Shown here: positions 1 to 6,062 of the stretch, piece by piece
How positions within the stretch are numbered: the stretch's first letter is position 1
Layout of the letters: every line of letters starts with the position of its first letter
Origin: Bacteroidales bacterium
GTDB taxonomy: Bacteria > Bacteroidota > Bacteroidia > Bacteroidales > UBA932
Assembly (NCBI GenBank): GCA_017548805.1
Contig: JAFYZE010000142.1
Span: 1 to 6,248, forward strand
Length of the DNA: 6,248 nucleotides
Reading direction: 5' to 3'
The notes under the pieces: model-generated
What the model was told of the DNA's origin: nothing
The model's input: only the letters and a program-made list of their open reading frames with translations
Databases searched by the model: none
Program-made: the position numbers and the translations under genes

Positions 1-6
1 AACCTA

Positions 7-14
7 CAAATTTA
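7..14 (-). promoter_or_regulatory. Possible divergent -7 promoter box (TAAATTTG)
   Basis: Read on the minus strand, this is TAAATTTG, a match to the Bacteroidota -7 consensus TAnnTTTG. It would drive transcription leftwards out of the window, starting close to position 2. No clear TTTG -33 element lies at the matching distance, and the target gene is not visible. An 8-base motif with two free positions can occur by chance in AT-rich DNA, so this is tentative. Confidence 0.3.
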
Positions 15-38
15 GTAAATAAATCGCGTAATAATTGC

Positions 39-46
39 TAACTTTG
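39..46 (+). promoter_or_regulatory. Putative promoter -7 box of tsaD (TAACTTTG)
   Basis: TAACTTTG fits the Bacteroidota sigma-A -7 consensus TAnnTTTG. Using the spacing seen at the SRP RNA gene (start about 5 nt after the final G), transcription should begin near position 51, giving a leader of roughly 23 nt before the tsaD ATG. The -33 region is only T/A-rich, without a clean TTTG. The leader has no Shine-Dalgarno sequence, which is usual in this phylum. Confidence 0.55.
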
Positions 47-73
47 CCACCGTGATTTCAGAAAAATGAGTTT

Positions 74-1096
74 ATGTCCGATCTGATCCTCGGCATCGAG
101 TCTTCCTGCGACGATACTTCGGCGGCTGTCCTCAAGGACGGTTACCTTCTTTCCAACGTCATCGCCAGCCAGGACGTACACCGCTCCTTCGGAGGAGTGG
201 TGCCGGAGCTCGCGTCCAGGGCCCACGAGCTGAACATCGTTCCGGTCGTGAGCGAGGCCCTTTCGCGGGCCGGGGTCAAGGCGTCGGACCTTTCGGCCAT
301 AGCCTTTACCCGCGGGCCGGGCCTTCTGGGCTCGCTGCTTGTCGGTACTTCCTTTGCCAAGGCGCTCGCCGTGTCCCTGGACATACCGCTGGTCATGGTG
401 AATCATCTCCAAGGCCATGTGCTTGCCAATTTCGTCAAGCAGTTTGACAAGGAAAACCGCCAGCCGTCTTTCCCGTATCTCTGCCTGCTGGTTTCCGGAG
501 GCAATTCACAGATAGTCAAGGTGAACAGCCCCCTGGATTTTGAGATCCTCGGCCAGACCATAGACGATGCTGTTGGAGAGGCTTTCGACAAGTGTTCGAA
601 GATGATGGGGCTGGGCTATCCCGGTGGTCCTATCATCGACAAGCTGGCCGCACAGGGCGACCCCGAGCGTTTCAAGTTCGCCAAGCCCCACATACCCGGT
701 CTGGACTATAGCTTCAGCGGCATCAAGACCTCACTGCTGTATTTCGTCCGTGACGAGATGGCCAAGGACCCGGATTTCATGGAAAAGAACAAGGAAGACA
801 TCTGCGCTTCGTTCCAGAAAACGCTGGTCGATATCCTGATGGACAAACTGATAAAGGCAGCGAAGCAGACCGGCATCCGCGAGATCACTATCGGAGGGGG
901 AGTGGCCGCCAACAGCGGACTCCGCCGCCGCATCGAGGAGGAAGGCCGCAAGCGCCGCTGGAACACCTATCTGCCTGAGTTCAAGTTCACTACGGACAAC
1001 GCCGCGATGATTGCCATCGCCGGCTATTTCCACTATCTGGCAGGGGAGCGCTGCCCTCTCGACGTCGCTCCCGTCTCGCGTATCGCCGACTTTTAA
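74..1096 (+). CDS. tsaD: tRNA N6-adenosine threonylcarbamoyltransferase TsaD
   Basis: TsaD (Kae1/YgjD family) transfers the threonylcarbamoyl group from threonylcarbamoyl-AMP to N6 of A37 in tRNAs that decode ANN codons. It normally works in the cytoplasm with TsaB and TsaE; neither is in this window. The 340-residue product has the usual family length. It begins with the ATPase-fold segment GIESSCDDTSAAV (residues 7-19). The metal-binding HxxxH is HLQGH at 111-115, and the second nucleotide-site segment is LVSGGNSQIV at 139-148. GGGVAANSG lies at 274-282, and TTDNAAMIA at 306-314 supplies the family's metal-ligand aspartate (D308). The ATG at 74 is chosen because it puts the conserved N-terminus directly at the start. 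An ATG at 66 is out of frame and opens only a six-codon ORF. A rhodanese lipoprotein gene follows 14 nt after the stop, so the two are probably cotranscribed. The gene is intact and the identification is firm. Confidence 0.97.
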   Translation: MSDLILGIESSCDDTSAAVLKDGYLLSNVIASQDVHRSFGGVVPELASRAHELNIVPVVSEALSRAGVKASDLSAIAFTRGPGLLGSLLVGTSFAKALAVSLDIPLVMVNHLQGHVLANFVKQFDKENRQPSFPYLCLLVSGGNSQIVKVNSPLDFEILGQTIDDAVGEAFDKCSKMMGLGYPGGPIIDKLAAQGDPERFKFAKPHIPGLDYSFSGIKTSLLYFVRDEMAKDPDFMEKNKEDICASFQKTLVDILMDKLIKAAKQTGIREITIGGGVAANSGLRRRIEEEGRKRRWNTYLPEFKFTTDNAAMIAIAGYFHYLAGERCPLDVAPVSRIADF

Positions 1097-1110
1097 CTCA
1101 AAAGAATATC

Positions 1111-1494
1111 ATGGGAAAAAGGATTACAGCCATATTGGCTGCACTGGTGGGAATAGCCGGGTGCAGCGCCCAGAGATTTACGACTTTGTCGCCCGATGAC
1201 TTCCAGTCTTCAATCGCGGACGGTGCTGTACAGTTAGTCGATGTCAGGACGCCGGAAGAATACGCAGAACAGCACATCAACGGCGCCATCAACATTGACG
1301 TCTATGAGGATAGTTTCATCGAGCAGTGCAAGGCACGCCTGGACAAGGACAGGCCTGTCGCGGTCTACTGCCGCAGCGGCAAGCGAAGCGCCAACGCTGC
1401 CTGCCAGCTCCGCAAGGCGGGCTTCAAGCGTGTCTTGAACCTTGATGGCGGTATTACGGCGTGGCTCGATGCCGCCAAGCCGGTCGCCCGCTGA
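1111..1494 (+). CDS. Rhodanese-domain lipoprotein
   Basis: This 127-residue protein is a single rhodanese domain behind a lipoprotein signal peptide. Residues 1-17 show a short basic start (MGKR), a hydrophobic stretch and the lipobox IAGC with Cys18. The mature protein should therefore be lipid-anchored in the envelope, facing the periplasm or the outside. The domain runs from about 25 to 124. It contains VDVRTPEEY (43-51), the CH2A-like segment typical of rhodaneses, and an active-site loop YCRSGKRS with the likely persulfide-forming Cys87. The C-terminal signature LDGGITAW lies at 111-118. The family moves sulfane sulfur through a cysteine persulfide, but the donor and acceptor cannot be told from sequence. 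The ATG at 1111 is preferred because it yields the complete signal peptide. The gene lies 14 nt after tsaD with no terminator or promoter between them, so it probably shares the tsaD transcript. No obvious functional tie to t6A synthesis is known to me. Confidence 0.9.
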   Translation: MGKRITAILAALVGIAGCSAQRFTTLSPDDFQSSIADGAVQLVDVRTPEEYAEQHINGAINIDVYEDSFIEQCKARLDKDRPVAVYCRSGKRSANAACQLRKAGFKRVLNLDGGITAWLDAAKPVAR

Positions 1495-1541
1495 CCATCG
1501 CATGTCGCGGCAGAACCGGCGGTAACCTGCGGGAAAAACAT

Positions 1542-1549
1542 TAACTTTG
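1542..1549 (+). promoter_or_regulatory. Putative promoter -7 box of the COG2509 gene (TAACTTTG)
   Basis: TAACTTTG matches TAnnTTTG and is identical to the box before tsaD. It ends only 7 nt before the ATG at 1557, so transcription should start around 1554-1557 and give an almost leaderless mRNA. The expected -33 region is GC-rich and lacks TTTG, which lowers confidence. The alternative is read-through from the tsaD-rhodanese transcript, since no terminator is visible in 1495-1556. Confidence 0.5.
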
Positions 1550-1556
1550 CCTTAGC

Positions 1557-3101
1557 ATGAGAGAGATCGAGATAACAGTCCCGTTGAAGGAAGGTCTGCA
1601 GGCGGAAGATGTCAGGCGGACGGTCGAGGCCAGGTTCCCGTCGGAGACATGCGTGATCACACGCAGGAGCATCGATGCGAGAGGCAAGGCTGTATGGCGC
1701 TACCGGGTGGAGGTCTATGGCGCGGACGAGACATACGAGCCATACCGGCTGCCGGAGCTGCGCGACGTGCATGGCGCACCGGAGGTGCTCGTCGTCGGCG
1801 CAGGTCCGGCGGGCATGTTCGCCGCGCTGAAGCTCCTGAGCCTCGGGCTGAAGCCAGTAGTGCTCGAGCGAGGCAAGGATGTCCACGCCCGCAAGGCGGA
1901 CATGGCGCGGCTCTCGCGCGACGGTGTCCTCGATCCCGATTCGAACTACTGCTTCGGCGAAGGGGGAGCGGGCGCATTTTCCGACGGAAAACTCTATACC
2001 CGCTCATCAAAACGCGGTGACAACCGCGAGGTGCTTTACCGCCTCGTGGAGATGGGCGCTTCGCCCGAAATCCTGATTGACGCGCATCCCCACATCGGTA
2101 CCGACAAACTCCCTGTAGTGGTAGAGAATATCCGCCGCACCATCGAGGAGCACGGCGGCGAGTATCATTTCGGGGCGAGGGTAAGCGATGTTGCCATTGA
2201 TGCTGACGGCGTGCGTGCTAGCACGGCCGACGGCCGGGATTTCCGCGCCGGGGCCGTCATACTTGCTACCGGCCATTCCGCCCGCGACATATATGAAATG
2301 CTTGATTCCAAAGGGATCGGACTCGAAGCCAAGGGCTTTGCCCTGGGTGTGCGGGTAGAGCACCCGCAGTCGCTCATCAATGACGCCCGCTATCACGGGG
2401 CTTATTCTCCGGGGATGCCTGCCGCAGAATACTCGTTCGTCGAGCAGGTCGACGGCAGGGGAGTGTTCTCGTTCTGCATGTGCCCCGGCGGCATACTTGT
2501 CCCGTCATCGACGGAGGAGGAAACGGTCGTGCTGAACGGAATGTCCAATTCCGCCCGCAATTCCCGATGGGCGAATGCGGGCGTCGTAGTCCAGATCGAA
2601 CCGGAGGACACTCCTGAGCAGTATGCCGGCGACGGAGCCTTCGCCCTGCTGAATTTCCAGCGTGACGTGGAGAAGAGCATGTATGCGGCGGTGCAGAAGA
2701 CTGCACCGGACTCGCATCCTTTCGCCGCTCCGGCACAGCGCATGACGGATTTCTGCAAGGGCAGGGTTTCGAAGGACTTGCCCGAGACATCATATCATCC
2801 CGGAGTGGTATCGGTCCCTCTTCACGAAGTGCTGCCTCCGATGGTGACCGCCCGTCTGCAGAAAGCTTTTCCTCTGGTGGACAAGAAGATACGCGGATAC
2901 TATACTTCCGGTGCCCTGCTGCTTGGCACCGAGTCCCGGACCTCCTCACCCGTGAGGATAGTCCGCGACCCGGAGACGCTGCAGTGCCCGGCGGCCCCGC
3001 GCGTTTTCCCCTGCGGGGAAGGCGCGGGCTATTCCGGCGGCATCGTTTCCTCCGCCATCGACGGCATCCGCTGCGCAGTCGCCGCCGCCGGTCTTTTCTG
3101 A
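1557..3101 (+). CDS. FAD-dependent oxidoreductase, COG2509 type
   Basis: This 514-residue flavoprotein resembles the uncharacterised FAD-dependent dehydrogenases of COG2509. Residues 1-75 form the small alpha/beta N-terminal domain typical of the group. A Rossmann FAD-binding fold follows, with VVGAGPAG at 79-86 and an acidic strand end at E104 that should bind the ribose of FAD's ADP moiety. The family-typical segment NYCFGEGGAGAFSDGKL lies at 130-146, and the second dinucleotide motif ATGHS at 237-241. The C-terminal part has ESRTSSP (459-465) and the flavin-contacting GEGAGYSGG (487-495), which ends the protein as expected. The electron donor, acceptor and substrate are unknown for this group, so I give no specific reaction. 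No signal peptide is visible, so it should be cytoplasmic. The ATG at 1557 preserves the whole N-terminal domain. The gene ends 2 nt before the convergent peptidase gene. It appears intact. Confidence 0.92.
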   Translation: MREIEITVPLKEGLQAEDVRRTVEARFPSETCVITRRSIDARGKAVWRYRVEVYGADETYEPYRLPELRDVHGAPEVLVVGAGPAGMFAALKLLSLGLKPVVLERGKDVHARKADMARLSRDGVLDPDSNYCFGEGGAGAFSDGKLYTRSSKRGDNREVLYRLVEMGASPEILIDAHPHIGTDKLPVVVENIRRTIEEHGGEYHFGARVSDVAIDADGVRASTADGRDFRAGAVILATGHSARDIYEMLDSKGIGLEAKGFALGVRVEHPQSLINDARYHGAYSPGMPAAEYSFVEQVDGRGVFSFCMCPGGILVPSSTEEETVVLNGMSNSARNSRWANAGVVVQIEPEDTPEQYAGDGAFALLNFQRDVEKSMYAAVQKTAPDSHPFAAPAQRMTDFCKGRVSKDLPETSYHPGVVSVPLHEVLPPMVTARLQKAFPLVDKKIRGYYTSGALLLGTESRTSSPVRIVRDPETLQCPAAPRVFPCGEGAGYSGGIVSSAIDGIRCAVAAAGLF

Positions 3102-3103
3102 CC

Positions 3104-4459
3104 TTATTGCACCAGCGCAGGCAGGCCGGGATGCCCTTCGGCTGATACGGCGCGGACGGCGAAATAGTAGTTGTCTTTGCTTAAAGGGCAGGAGAATTCC
3201 ATCTGCCCGTTTGAGGTCGGAGCAGCGACCATGTCGTCAAGGCCCATAGGCATGGCCGGCAGCCATTCCGCCTGCGAAGTCTCCCGGCAGAGGATCTGGT
3301 ATGAAACAGTCCGGTCGGGAAGTCCGTCCTTGCCGGTGACAGGCTCCCAGGCGATTATAGTATTGTTGTCCAGGTCGTTGGCATTGGCTATCCTTGCATT
3401 AGCGGGGCGTTCCGGCGCTTTCGCCAGCGACATTATAACTGCGAGATTGATACGGATGTTCCGTACAAGGTAGGGGAAATCTATATAGGAAGCAAGGTCG
3501 CCATAATCTATCCCTTCTTCGATCCGGACGTCCTGATGGGTCCTCTCATAGTCTTCACAGTATTCACAGACGCGAACGGCTGTAAAACCTTCCTGTTGGA
3601 AATAACGCTGGTCGCCGCCGCGGCGGTAGCGGTCAGAACGGTAATTGAGCACGACTTCCTGTTCGGGGACATAGATGCCGGCCATTTCCTTGATATAGCG
3701 TGCCAGCTGGCGCGAATCGGAGTCCTCTCCATCACGGCTTTCAGAGAAAACCCTTACCTTGTGGTCTTCGTGTAGTTCAGTGCCGCTGGCGCGGGTGTTT
3801 CCGATCATGTCGTTGCTCAGGACTGCCTGGATAGGCCAGCCCTGCTCGCGGGCCATGGCTGCAAAATGCCTTGAACCGTCCAGGCCCTGTTCCTCTCCTG
3901 ATACGAAAAGACATTTCACAGTCTGTTCCAGGGGTATCTGTGACAGTATGCGGACCGTCTCCAGCAGGCAGGCGAGACCGCTGCCGTCATCGTCCGCACC
4001 GGGTGCGAAAGCGGTTGAGTCCATCACGTCCAATACCCTGGTGTCAATGTGTGCCATCAGAATGAGCTCGCGTGTTGCGGAAGTGCCGGGCAATGTGACC
4101 ATCAGTTCTGGTACAGAAACGACCCTGTCATACCGTCCTCCGTTCTCTCCCACGGTATAGTATACCCGCTGTATGAGAGGCCTCGGGCGGTTCGGGGAGG
4201 CGCTTTGCGCCCAGCGGCCGCACTGCCTCTCCAGATACTCCACAGCCGCTCCGAGCCCCTTGTCAGGGTCGGTCTGAGTGCTGAGGGTATGCCGGGTATG
4301 GAACTCGACCAGGTCGTCGATATATGTCCTGACACTGTCGATGCTCACCTGTGCGAGCGCTTCCTTTATCGAAGGGTCTGCAGATGTGTTGAAGCCTTGA
4401 CGTGGATGGCAGGATAATGCCAGAACTGCCGCTGCCGCAAGTAGGATCAGTCTTTTCAT
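3104..4459 (-). CDS. M28-family zinc metallopeptidase lipoprotein with C-terminal FN3-like region
   Basis: The 451-residue product starts with a signal peptide (MKRLILLAAAAVLALS) ending at Cys17. The lipobox ALSC is imperfect but acceptable for this phylum, so an envelope-anchored lipoprotein is likely. The peptidase domain covers about 35-345. It has the full set of M28 di-zinc residues: H137 in MAHIDT, D157 in PGADDDGSG, the Glu pair E189/E190 in VSGEEQG (general base and ligand), D217 in SNDMIG, and H308 in RTHQD. The H-to-D spacing of 20 and the Glu-to-Asp spacing of 27 match my recollection of Aeromonas leucine aminopeptidase. By homology it is an exopeptidase trimming extracytoplasmic peptides, but the specificity is not deducible. 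Residues about 350-451 look like a fibronectin type III domain (IIAWEPV, YYFAVRAVSAEG). The gene lies downstream of tRNA-Thr on the same strand, separated from it by the tRNA terminator. I found no convincing TAnnTTTG promoter in the 67-nt gap, so its transcription is unclear. Confidence 0.92.
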   Translation of the reverse strand: MKRLILLAAAAVLALSCHPRQGFNTSADPSIKEALAQVSIDSVRTYIDDLVEFHTRHTLSTQTDPDKGLGAAVEYLERQCGRWAQSASPNRPRPLIQRVYYTVGENGGRYDRVVSVPELMVTLPGTSATRELILMAHIDTRVLDVMDSTAFAPGADDDGSGLACLLETVRILSQIPLEQTVKCLFVSGEEQGLDGSRHFAAMAREQGWPIQAVLSNDMIGNTRASGTELHEDHKVRVFSESRDGEDSDSRQLARYIKEMAGIYVPEQEVVLNYRSDRYRRGGDQRYFQQEGFTAVRVCEYCEDYERTHQDVRIEEGIDYGDLASYIDFPYLVRNIRINLAVIMSLAKAPERPANARIANANDLDNNTIIAWEPVTGKDGLPDRTVSYQILCRETSQAEWLPAMPMGLDDMVAAPTSNGQMEFSCPLSKDNYYFAVRAVSAEGHPGLPALVQ

Positions 4460-4484
4460 GGGACGATAGTGTTAAGCCGGGTAT

Positions 4485-4520
4485 AAAAAAAGCAATGCCG
4501 ATAACGGTTACAGGCATTGC
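4485..4520 (-). terminator. Intrinsic terminator after tRNA-Thr
   Basis: On the minus strand an 8-bp perfect stem, GCAATGCC (4520-4513) paired with GGCATTGC (4499-4492), is followed at once by seven Ts (4491-4485). The 13-nt loop contains a further TAA/TTA pairing around CGG, so the hairpin can extend across a 2x2 internal loop. The hairpin begins 6 nt after the encoded CCA of the tRNA, as expected for a single-tRNA transcript. No T-run lies on the plus-strand side, so it acts in one direction only. Confidence 0.85.
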
Positions 4521-4526
4521 ATCAGG

Positions 4527-4602
4527 TGGAGCCACTTGACAGACTTGAACTGACGACCTGCGCGTTACGAATGCGCTGCTCTACCGACTGAGCTAAAGTG
4601 GC
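4527..4602 (-). tRNA. tRNA-Thr (anticodon CGT)
   Basis: The minus strand folds as a standard cloverleaf. The acceptor stem is GCCACTT/AAGTGGC, bases 8-9 are TA, and the D arm is GCTC/GAGC around AGTCGGTA. The anticodon loop is TTCGTAA, with CGT at 4569-4567 reading the codon ACG. The variable loop is AGGTC, and the T loop is TTCAAGT. The discriminator is U73 (4530), followed by an encoded CCA at 4529-4527. Two stem positions are non-canonical: A31 opposite C39 in the anticodon stem and U50 opposite U64 in the T stem. U36 with A37 (4566) makes it a predicted t6A substrate of TsaD. The decoding assignment is secure; the pairing irregularities raise a small question about folding or sequence accuracy. 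Confidence 0.93.
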
Positions 4603-4613
4603 TTTTGGGACTG

Positions 4614-4621
4614 CAAATATA
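4614..4621 (-). promoter_or_regulatory. Promoter -7 box for tRNA-Thr (TATATTTG)
   Basis: On the minus strand this reads TATATTTG, a full match to TAnnTTTG and the same octamer used by the SRP RNA gene in this window. It ends 11 nt before the mature tRNA 5' end, predicting a start near 4609 and a 5' leader of about 7 nt for RNase P to remove. The -33 region is a T-run (minus strand of 4643-4649) rather than a clean TTTG. Confidence 0.7.
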
Positions 4622-4633
4622 AGCAATTTTTAG

Positions 4634-4641
4634 TATTTTTG
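4634..4641 (+). promoter_or_regulatory. Putative promoter -7 box of the HI0933-type gene (TATTTTTG)
   Basis: TATTTTTG matches TAnnTTTG and ends 17 nt before the ATG at 4659. It predicts a start near 4646 and a leader of about 13 nt that is A-rich and has no Shine-Dalgarno sequence. No TTTG is visible at the matching -33 distance. The box lies in the same 56-nt gap as the opposing tRNA promoter, so the two polymerase footprints would overlap. Confidence 0.5.
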
Positions 4642-4658
4642 TAAAAAAACTGAAGAAT

Positions 4659-6062
4659 ATGAAATCGGAGATCATGATCATCGGAGGCGGTGCCTCGGGG
4701 CTCATGGCCGCATATGGAGCGGCGGAATGTCTCGTGGACAACGGCTCTGATTCGCAGGTGACGGTGCTGGAAAAGATGCCGCGTCCCGCCCGTAAGATCA
4801 TGATCACCGGCAAGGGCCGCTGCAACTTCACAAATGTCAAGGACTGGAACTCCTTTTCGCAGCATATCCGCTCCAAATCCAACTTCATCAAGCCTTCGTT
4901 CTACAATCTGAACAGCGAGGCCGTCGTGGACTTTTTTGAGTCCAACGGCATGAAGACGGTTGTCGAGAGGGGAGACCGGGCTTTTCCTGCTTCGTATCAT
5001 GCCTCCGACGTCGTGGATACGCTCCTGCGAGCCTGTACCGGATACGGGGTGAAGGTCGTTACCGAATGTACCGTGACGGGCATCGTGCGCATGCCTGACG
5101 GTTTCAAGGTCAATACCGCCGACGGCTTGGAGCACCGCTGCCGCAAGCTCATCGTCGCCACCGGCGGCCTGTCCTATCCCGGAACGGGATCGACAGGCGA
5201 CGGGCTGGCTTGGGCCAAATCCCTCGGCCATGGCATCAAGACCTGTTTCCCGTCCCTCACTGCGCTTGTCCCGAAAGGCTACAAGACCGATGAGACCATT
5301 TCCCGGGGCAAAGGCCATATAGACCGCAGTACACCCCTCTCTGATTTCGGTAACTCCCTGGCGGGCATACAGTTGAAGAATGTTTCGCTTGCCGCGGTAA
5401 TCGACGGAACGCAGGTTGAAAGCGAGTTCGGAGACATTGATTTCACCGACGGCGGTATCGAGGGCCCCGTAGGGTTCCAGCTAAGCCGCCGCTGTGTCAA
5501 GGCCATCATCAACGGCTCCAAAGTTGTTCTCCGTCTTGACCTGAAGCCCGGCGTTGAGCCGGATGAACTCTCCGGCAGGGTCAAGTCCCTTTGGGACGAA
5601 GTCTGCCGGGATTCCCGCAGCCACGGCAAGGGCGACAAGGAGAAATGCCGCATAATGCTCGGCAAACTCATGCCCTGGGAGTTGATTCCGGCCTTCCTCT
5701 CGGCTCACCCCGACATCGTCACGATCAAACGCAAGGCTGGAACCAAGGATAATTACGGCCGGTACAGCGTCGGAGCCCAGCAGGCCTTCGTCAACCTTTC
5801 CGGCATAGCCAAAGCATTGAAGGAGTGGGACTTCCCGATAGAAGGATTCGTCGGCTATGAGCGCTGCGTGGTCACTGCCGGAGGCGTCGATACCGACGAA
5901 CTCCTGCCCAAAACTATGGAGTCAAGGCTCGTTCCCGGCCTCTATTTCTGCGGCGAGGTCATGGACATGGATTCCGATACAGGCGGCTACAATCTCCAGA
6001 CCGCCTTCTGTACTGGTTATCTTGCGGGCCAGTCCGCCGCCAAGGCGTTGCTCGCCCAATAA
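4659..6062 (+). CDS. HI0933/YhiN-family FAD-binding oxidoreductase
   Basis: This 467-residue protein belongs to the HI0933-like flavoproteins (YhiN group, often annotated as aminoacetone oxidase family or BaiN-like). The N-terminal Rossmann motif is IIGGGASG (7-14), with the acidic ribose-binding residue at E38. The family hallmark GKGRCNFTN is at 51-59. ATGGLSYPGTGSTGDG at 167-182 is another family signature. Towards the C-terminus come GGVDTDELLPKTMES (about 405-419) and the flavin-contacting GEVMDMDSDTGGYNLQ (432-447). These motifs make family membership firm. The physiological substrate is not settled for most members, so a specific enzyme name would be over-annotation. It is somewhat longer than the roughly 400 residues I would expect. 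It has no signal peptide and should be cytoplasmic. The ATG at 4659 leaves five residues before the FAD-binding strand begins; an internal Met at 4674 would cut into it. It appears to be a single-gene transcript ending at the short hairpin over its stop codon. Confidence 0.93.
   Translation: MKSEIMIIGGGASGLMAAYGAAECLVDNGSDSQVTVLEKMPRPARKIMITGKGRCNFTNVKDWNSFSQHIRSKSNFIKPSFYNLNSEAVVDFFESNGMKTVVERGDRAFPASYHASDVVDTLLRACTGYGVKVVTECTVTGIVRMPDGFKVNTADGLEHRCRKLIVATGGLSYPGTGSTGDGLAWAKSLGHGIKTCFPSLTALVPKGYKTDETISRGKGHIDRSTPLSDFGNSLAGIQLKNVSLAAVIDGTQVESEFGDIDFTDGGIEGPVGFQLSRRCVKAIINGSKVVLRLDLKPGVEPDELSGRVKSLWDEVCRDSRSHGKGDKEKCRIMLGKLMPWELIPAFLSAHPDIVTIKRKAGTKDNYGRYSVGAQQAFVNLSGIAKALKEWDFPIEGFVGYERCVVTAGGVDTDELLPKTMESRLVPGLYFCGEVMDMDSDTGGYNLQTAFCTGYLAGQSAAKALLAQ

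Noticed and set aside
1479..1520. Inverted repeat GCCGGT (1479-1484) and ACCGGC (1515-1520) after the rhodanese gene
   Set aside because: The stem is 6 bp with a 30-nt loop and no T-run follows, so it is not a convincing terminator and could be chance in GC-rich DNA.
1365..1886. Minus-strand 173-codon open frame over the rhodanese and COG2509 gene boundary
   Set aside because: It overlaps two well-supported genes on the other strand and has no domain, signal peptide or promoter of its own.
2377..2949. Minus-strand 190-codon open frame inside the COG2509 gene
   Set aside because: It is entirely antisense to a gene with clear family motifs, and its composition is the Arg/Ser/Pro-rich type expected from GC-rich antisense frames. 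It has no recognisable motif.
3759..4417. Plus-strand open frames (3759-4160 and 4049-4417) inside the peptidase gene
   Set aside because: They are shadows of the M28 coding frame, which has a signal peptide and all metal ligands.
4527..4602. tRNA gene as a possible integration attachment site
   Set aside because: No integrase gene and no second copy of the tRNA 3' end are present in the window.
4593..5318. Minus-strand 241-codon open frame across the tRNA end and the HI0933-type gene
   Set aside because: It is antisense to strong FAD-binding motifs and runs through the divergent promoter gap into the tRNA gene, so it is a shadow frame.
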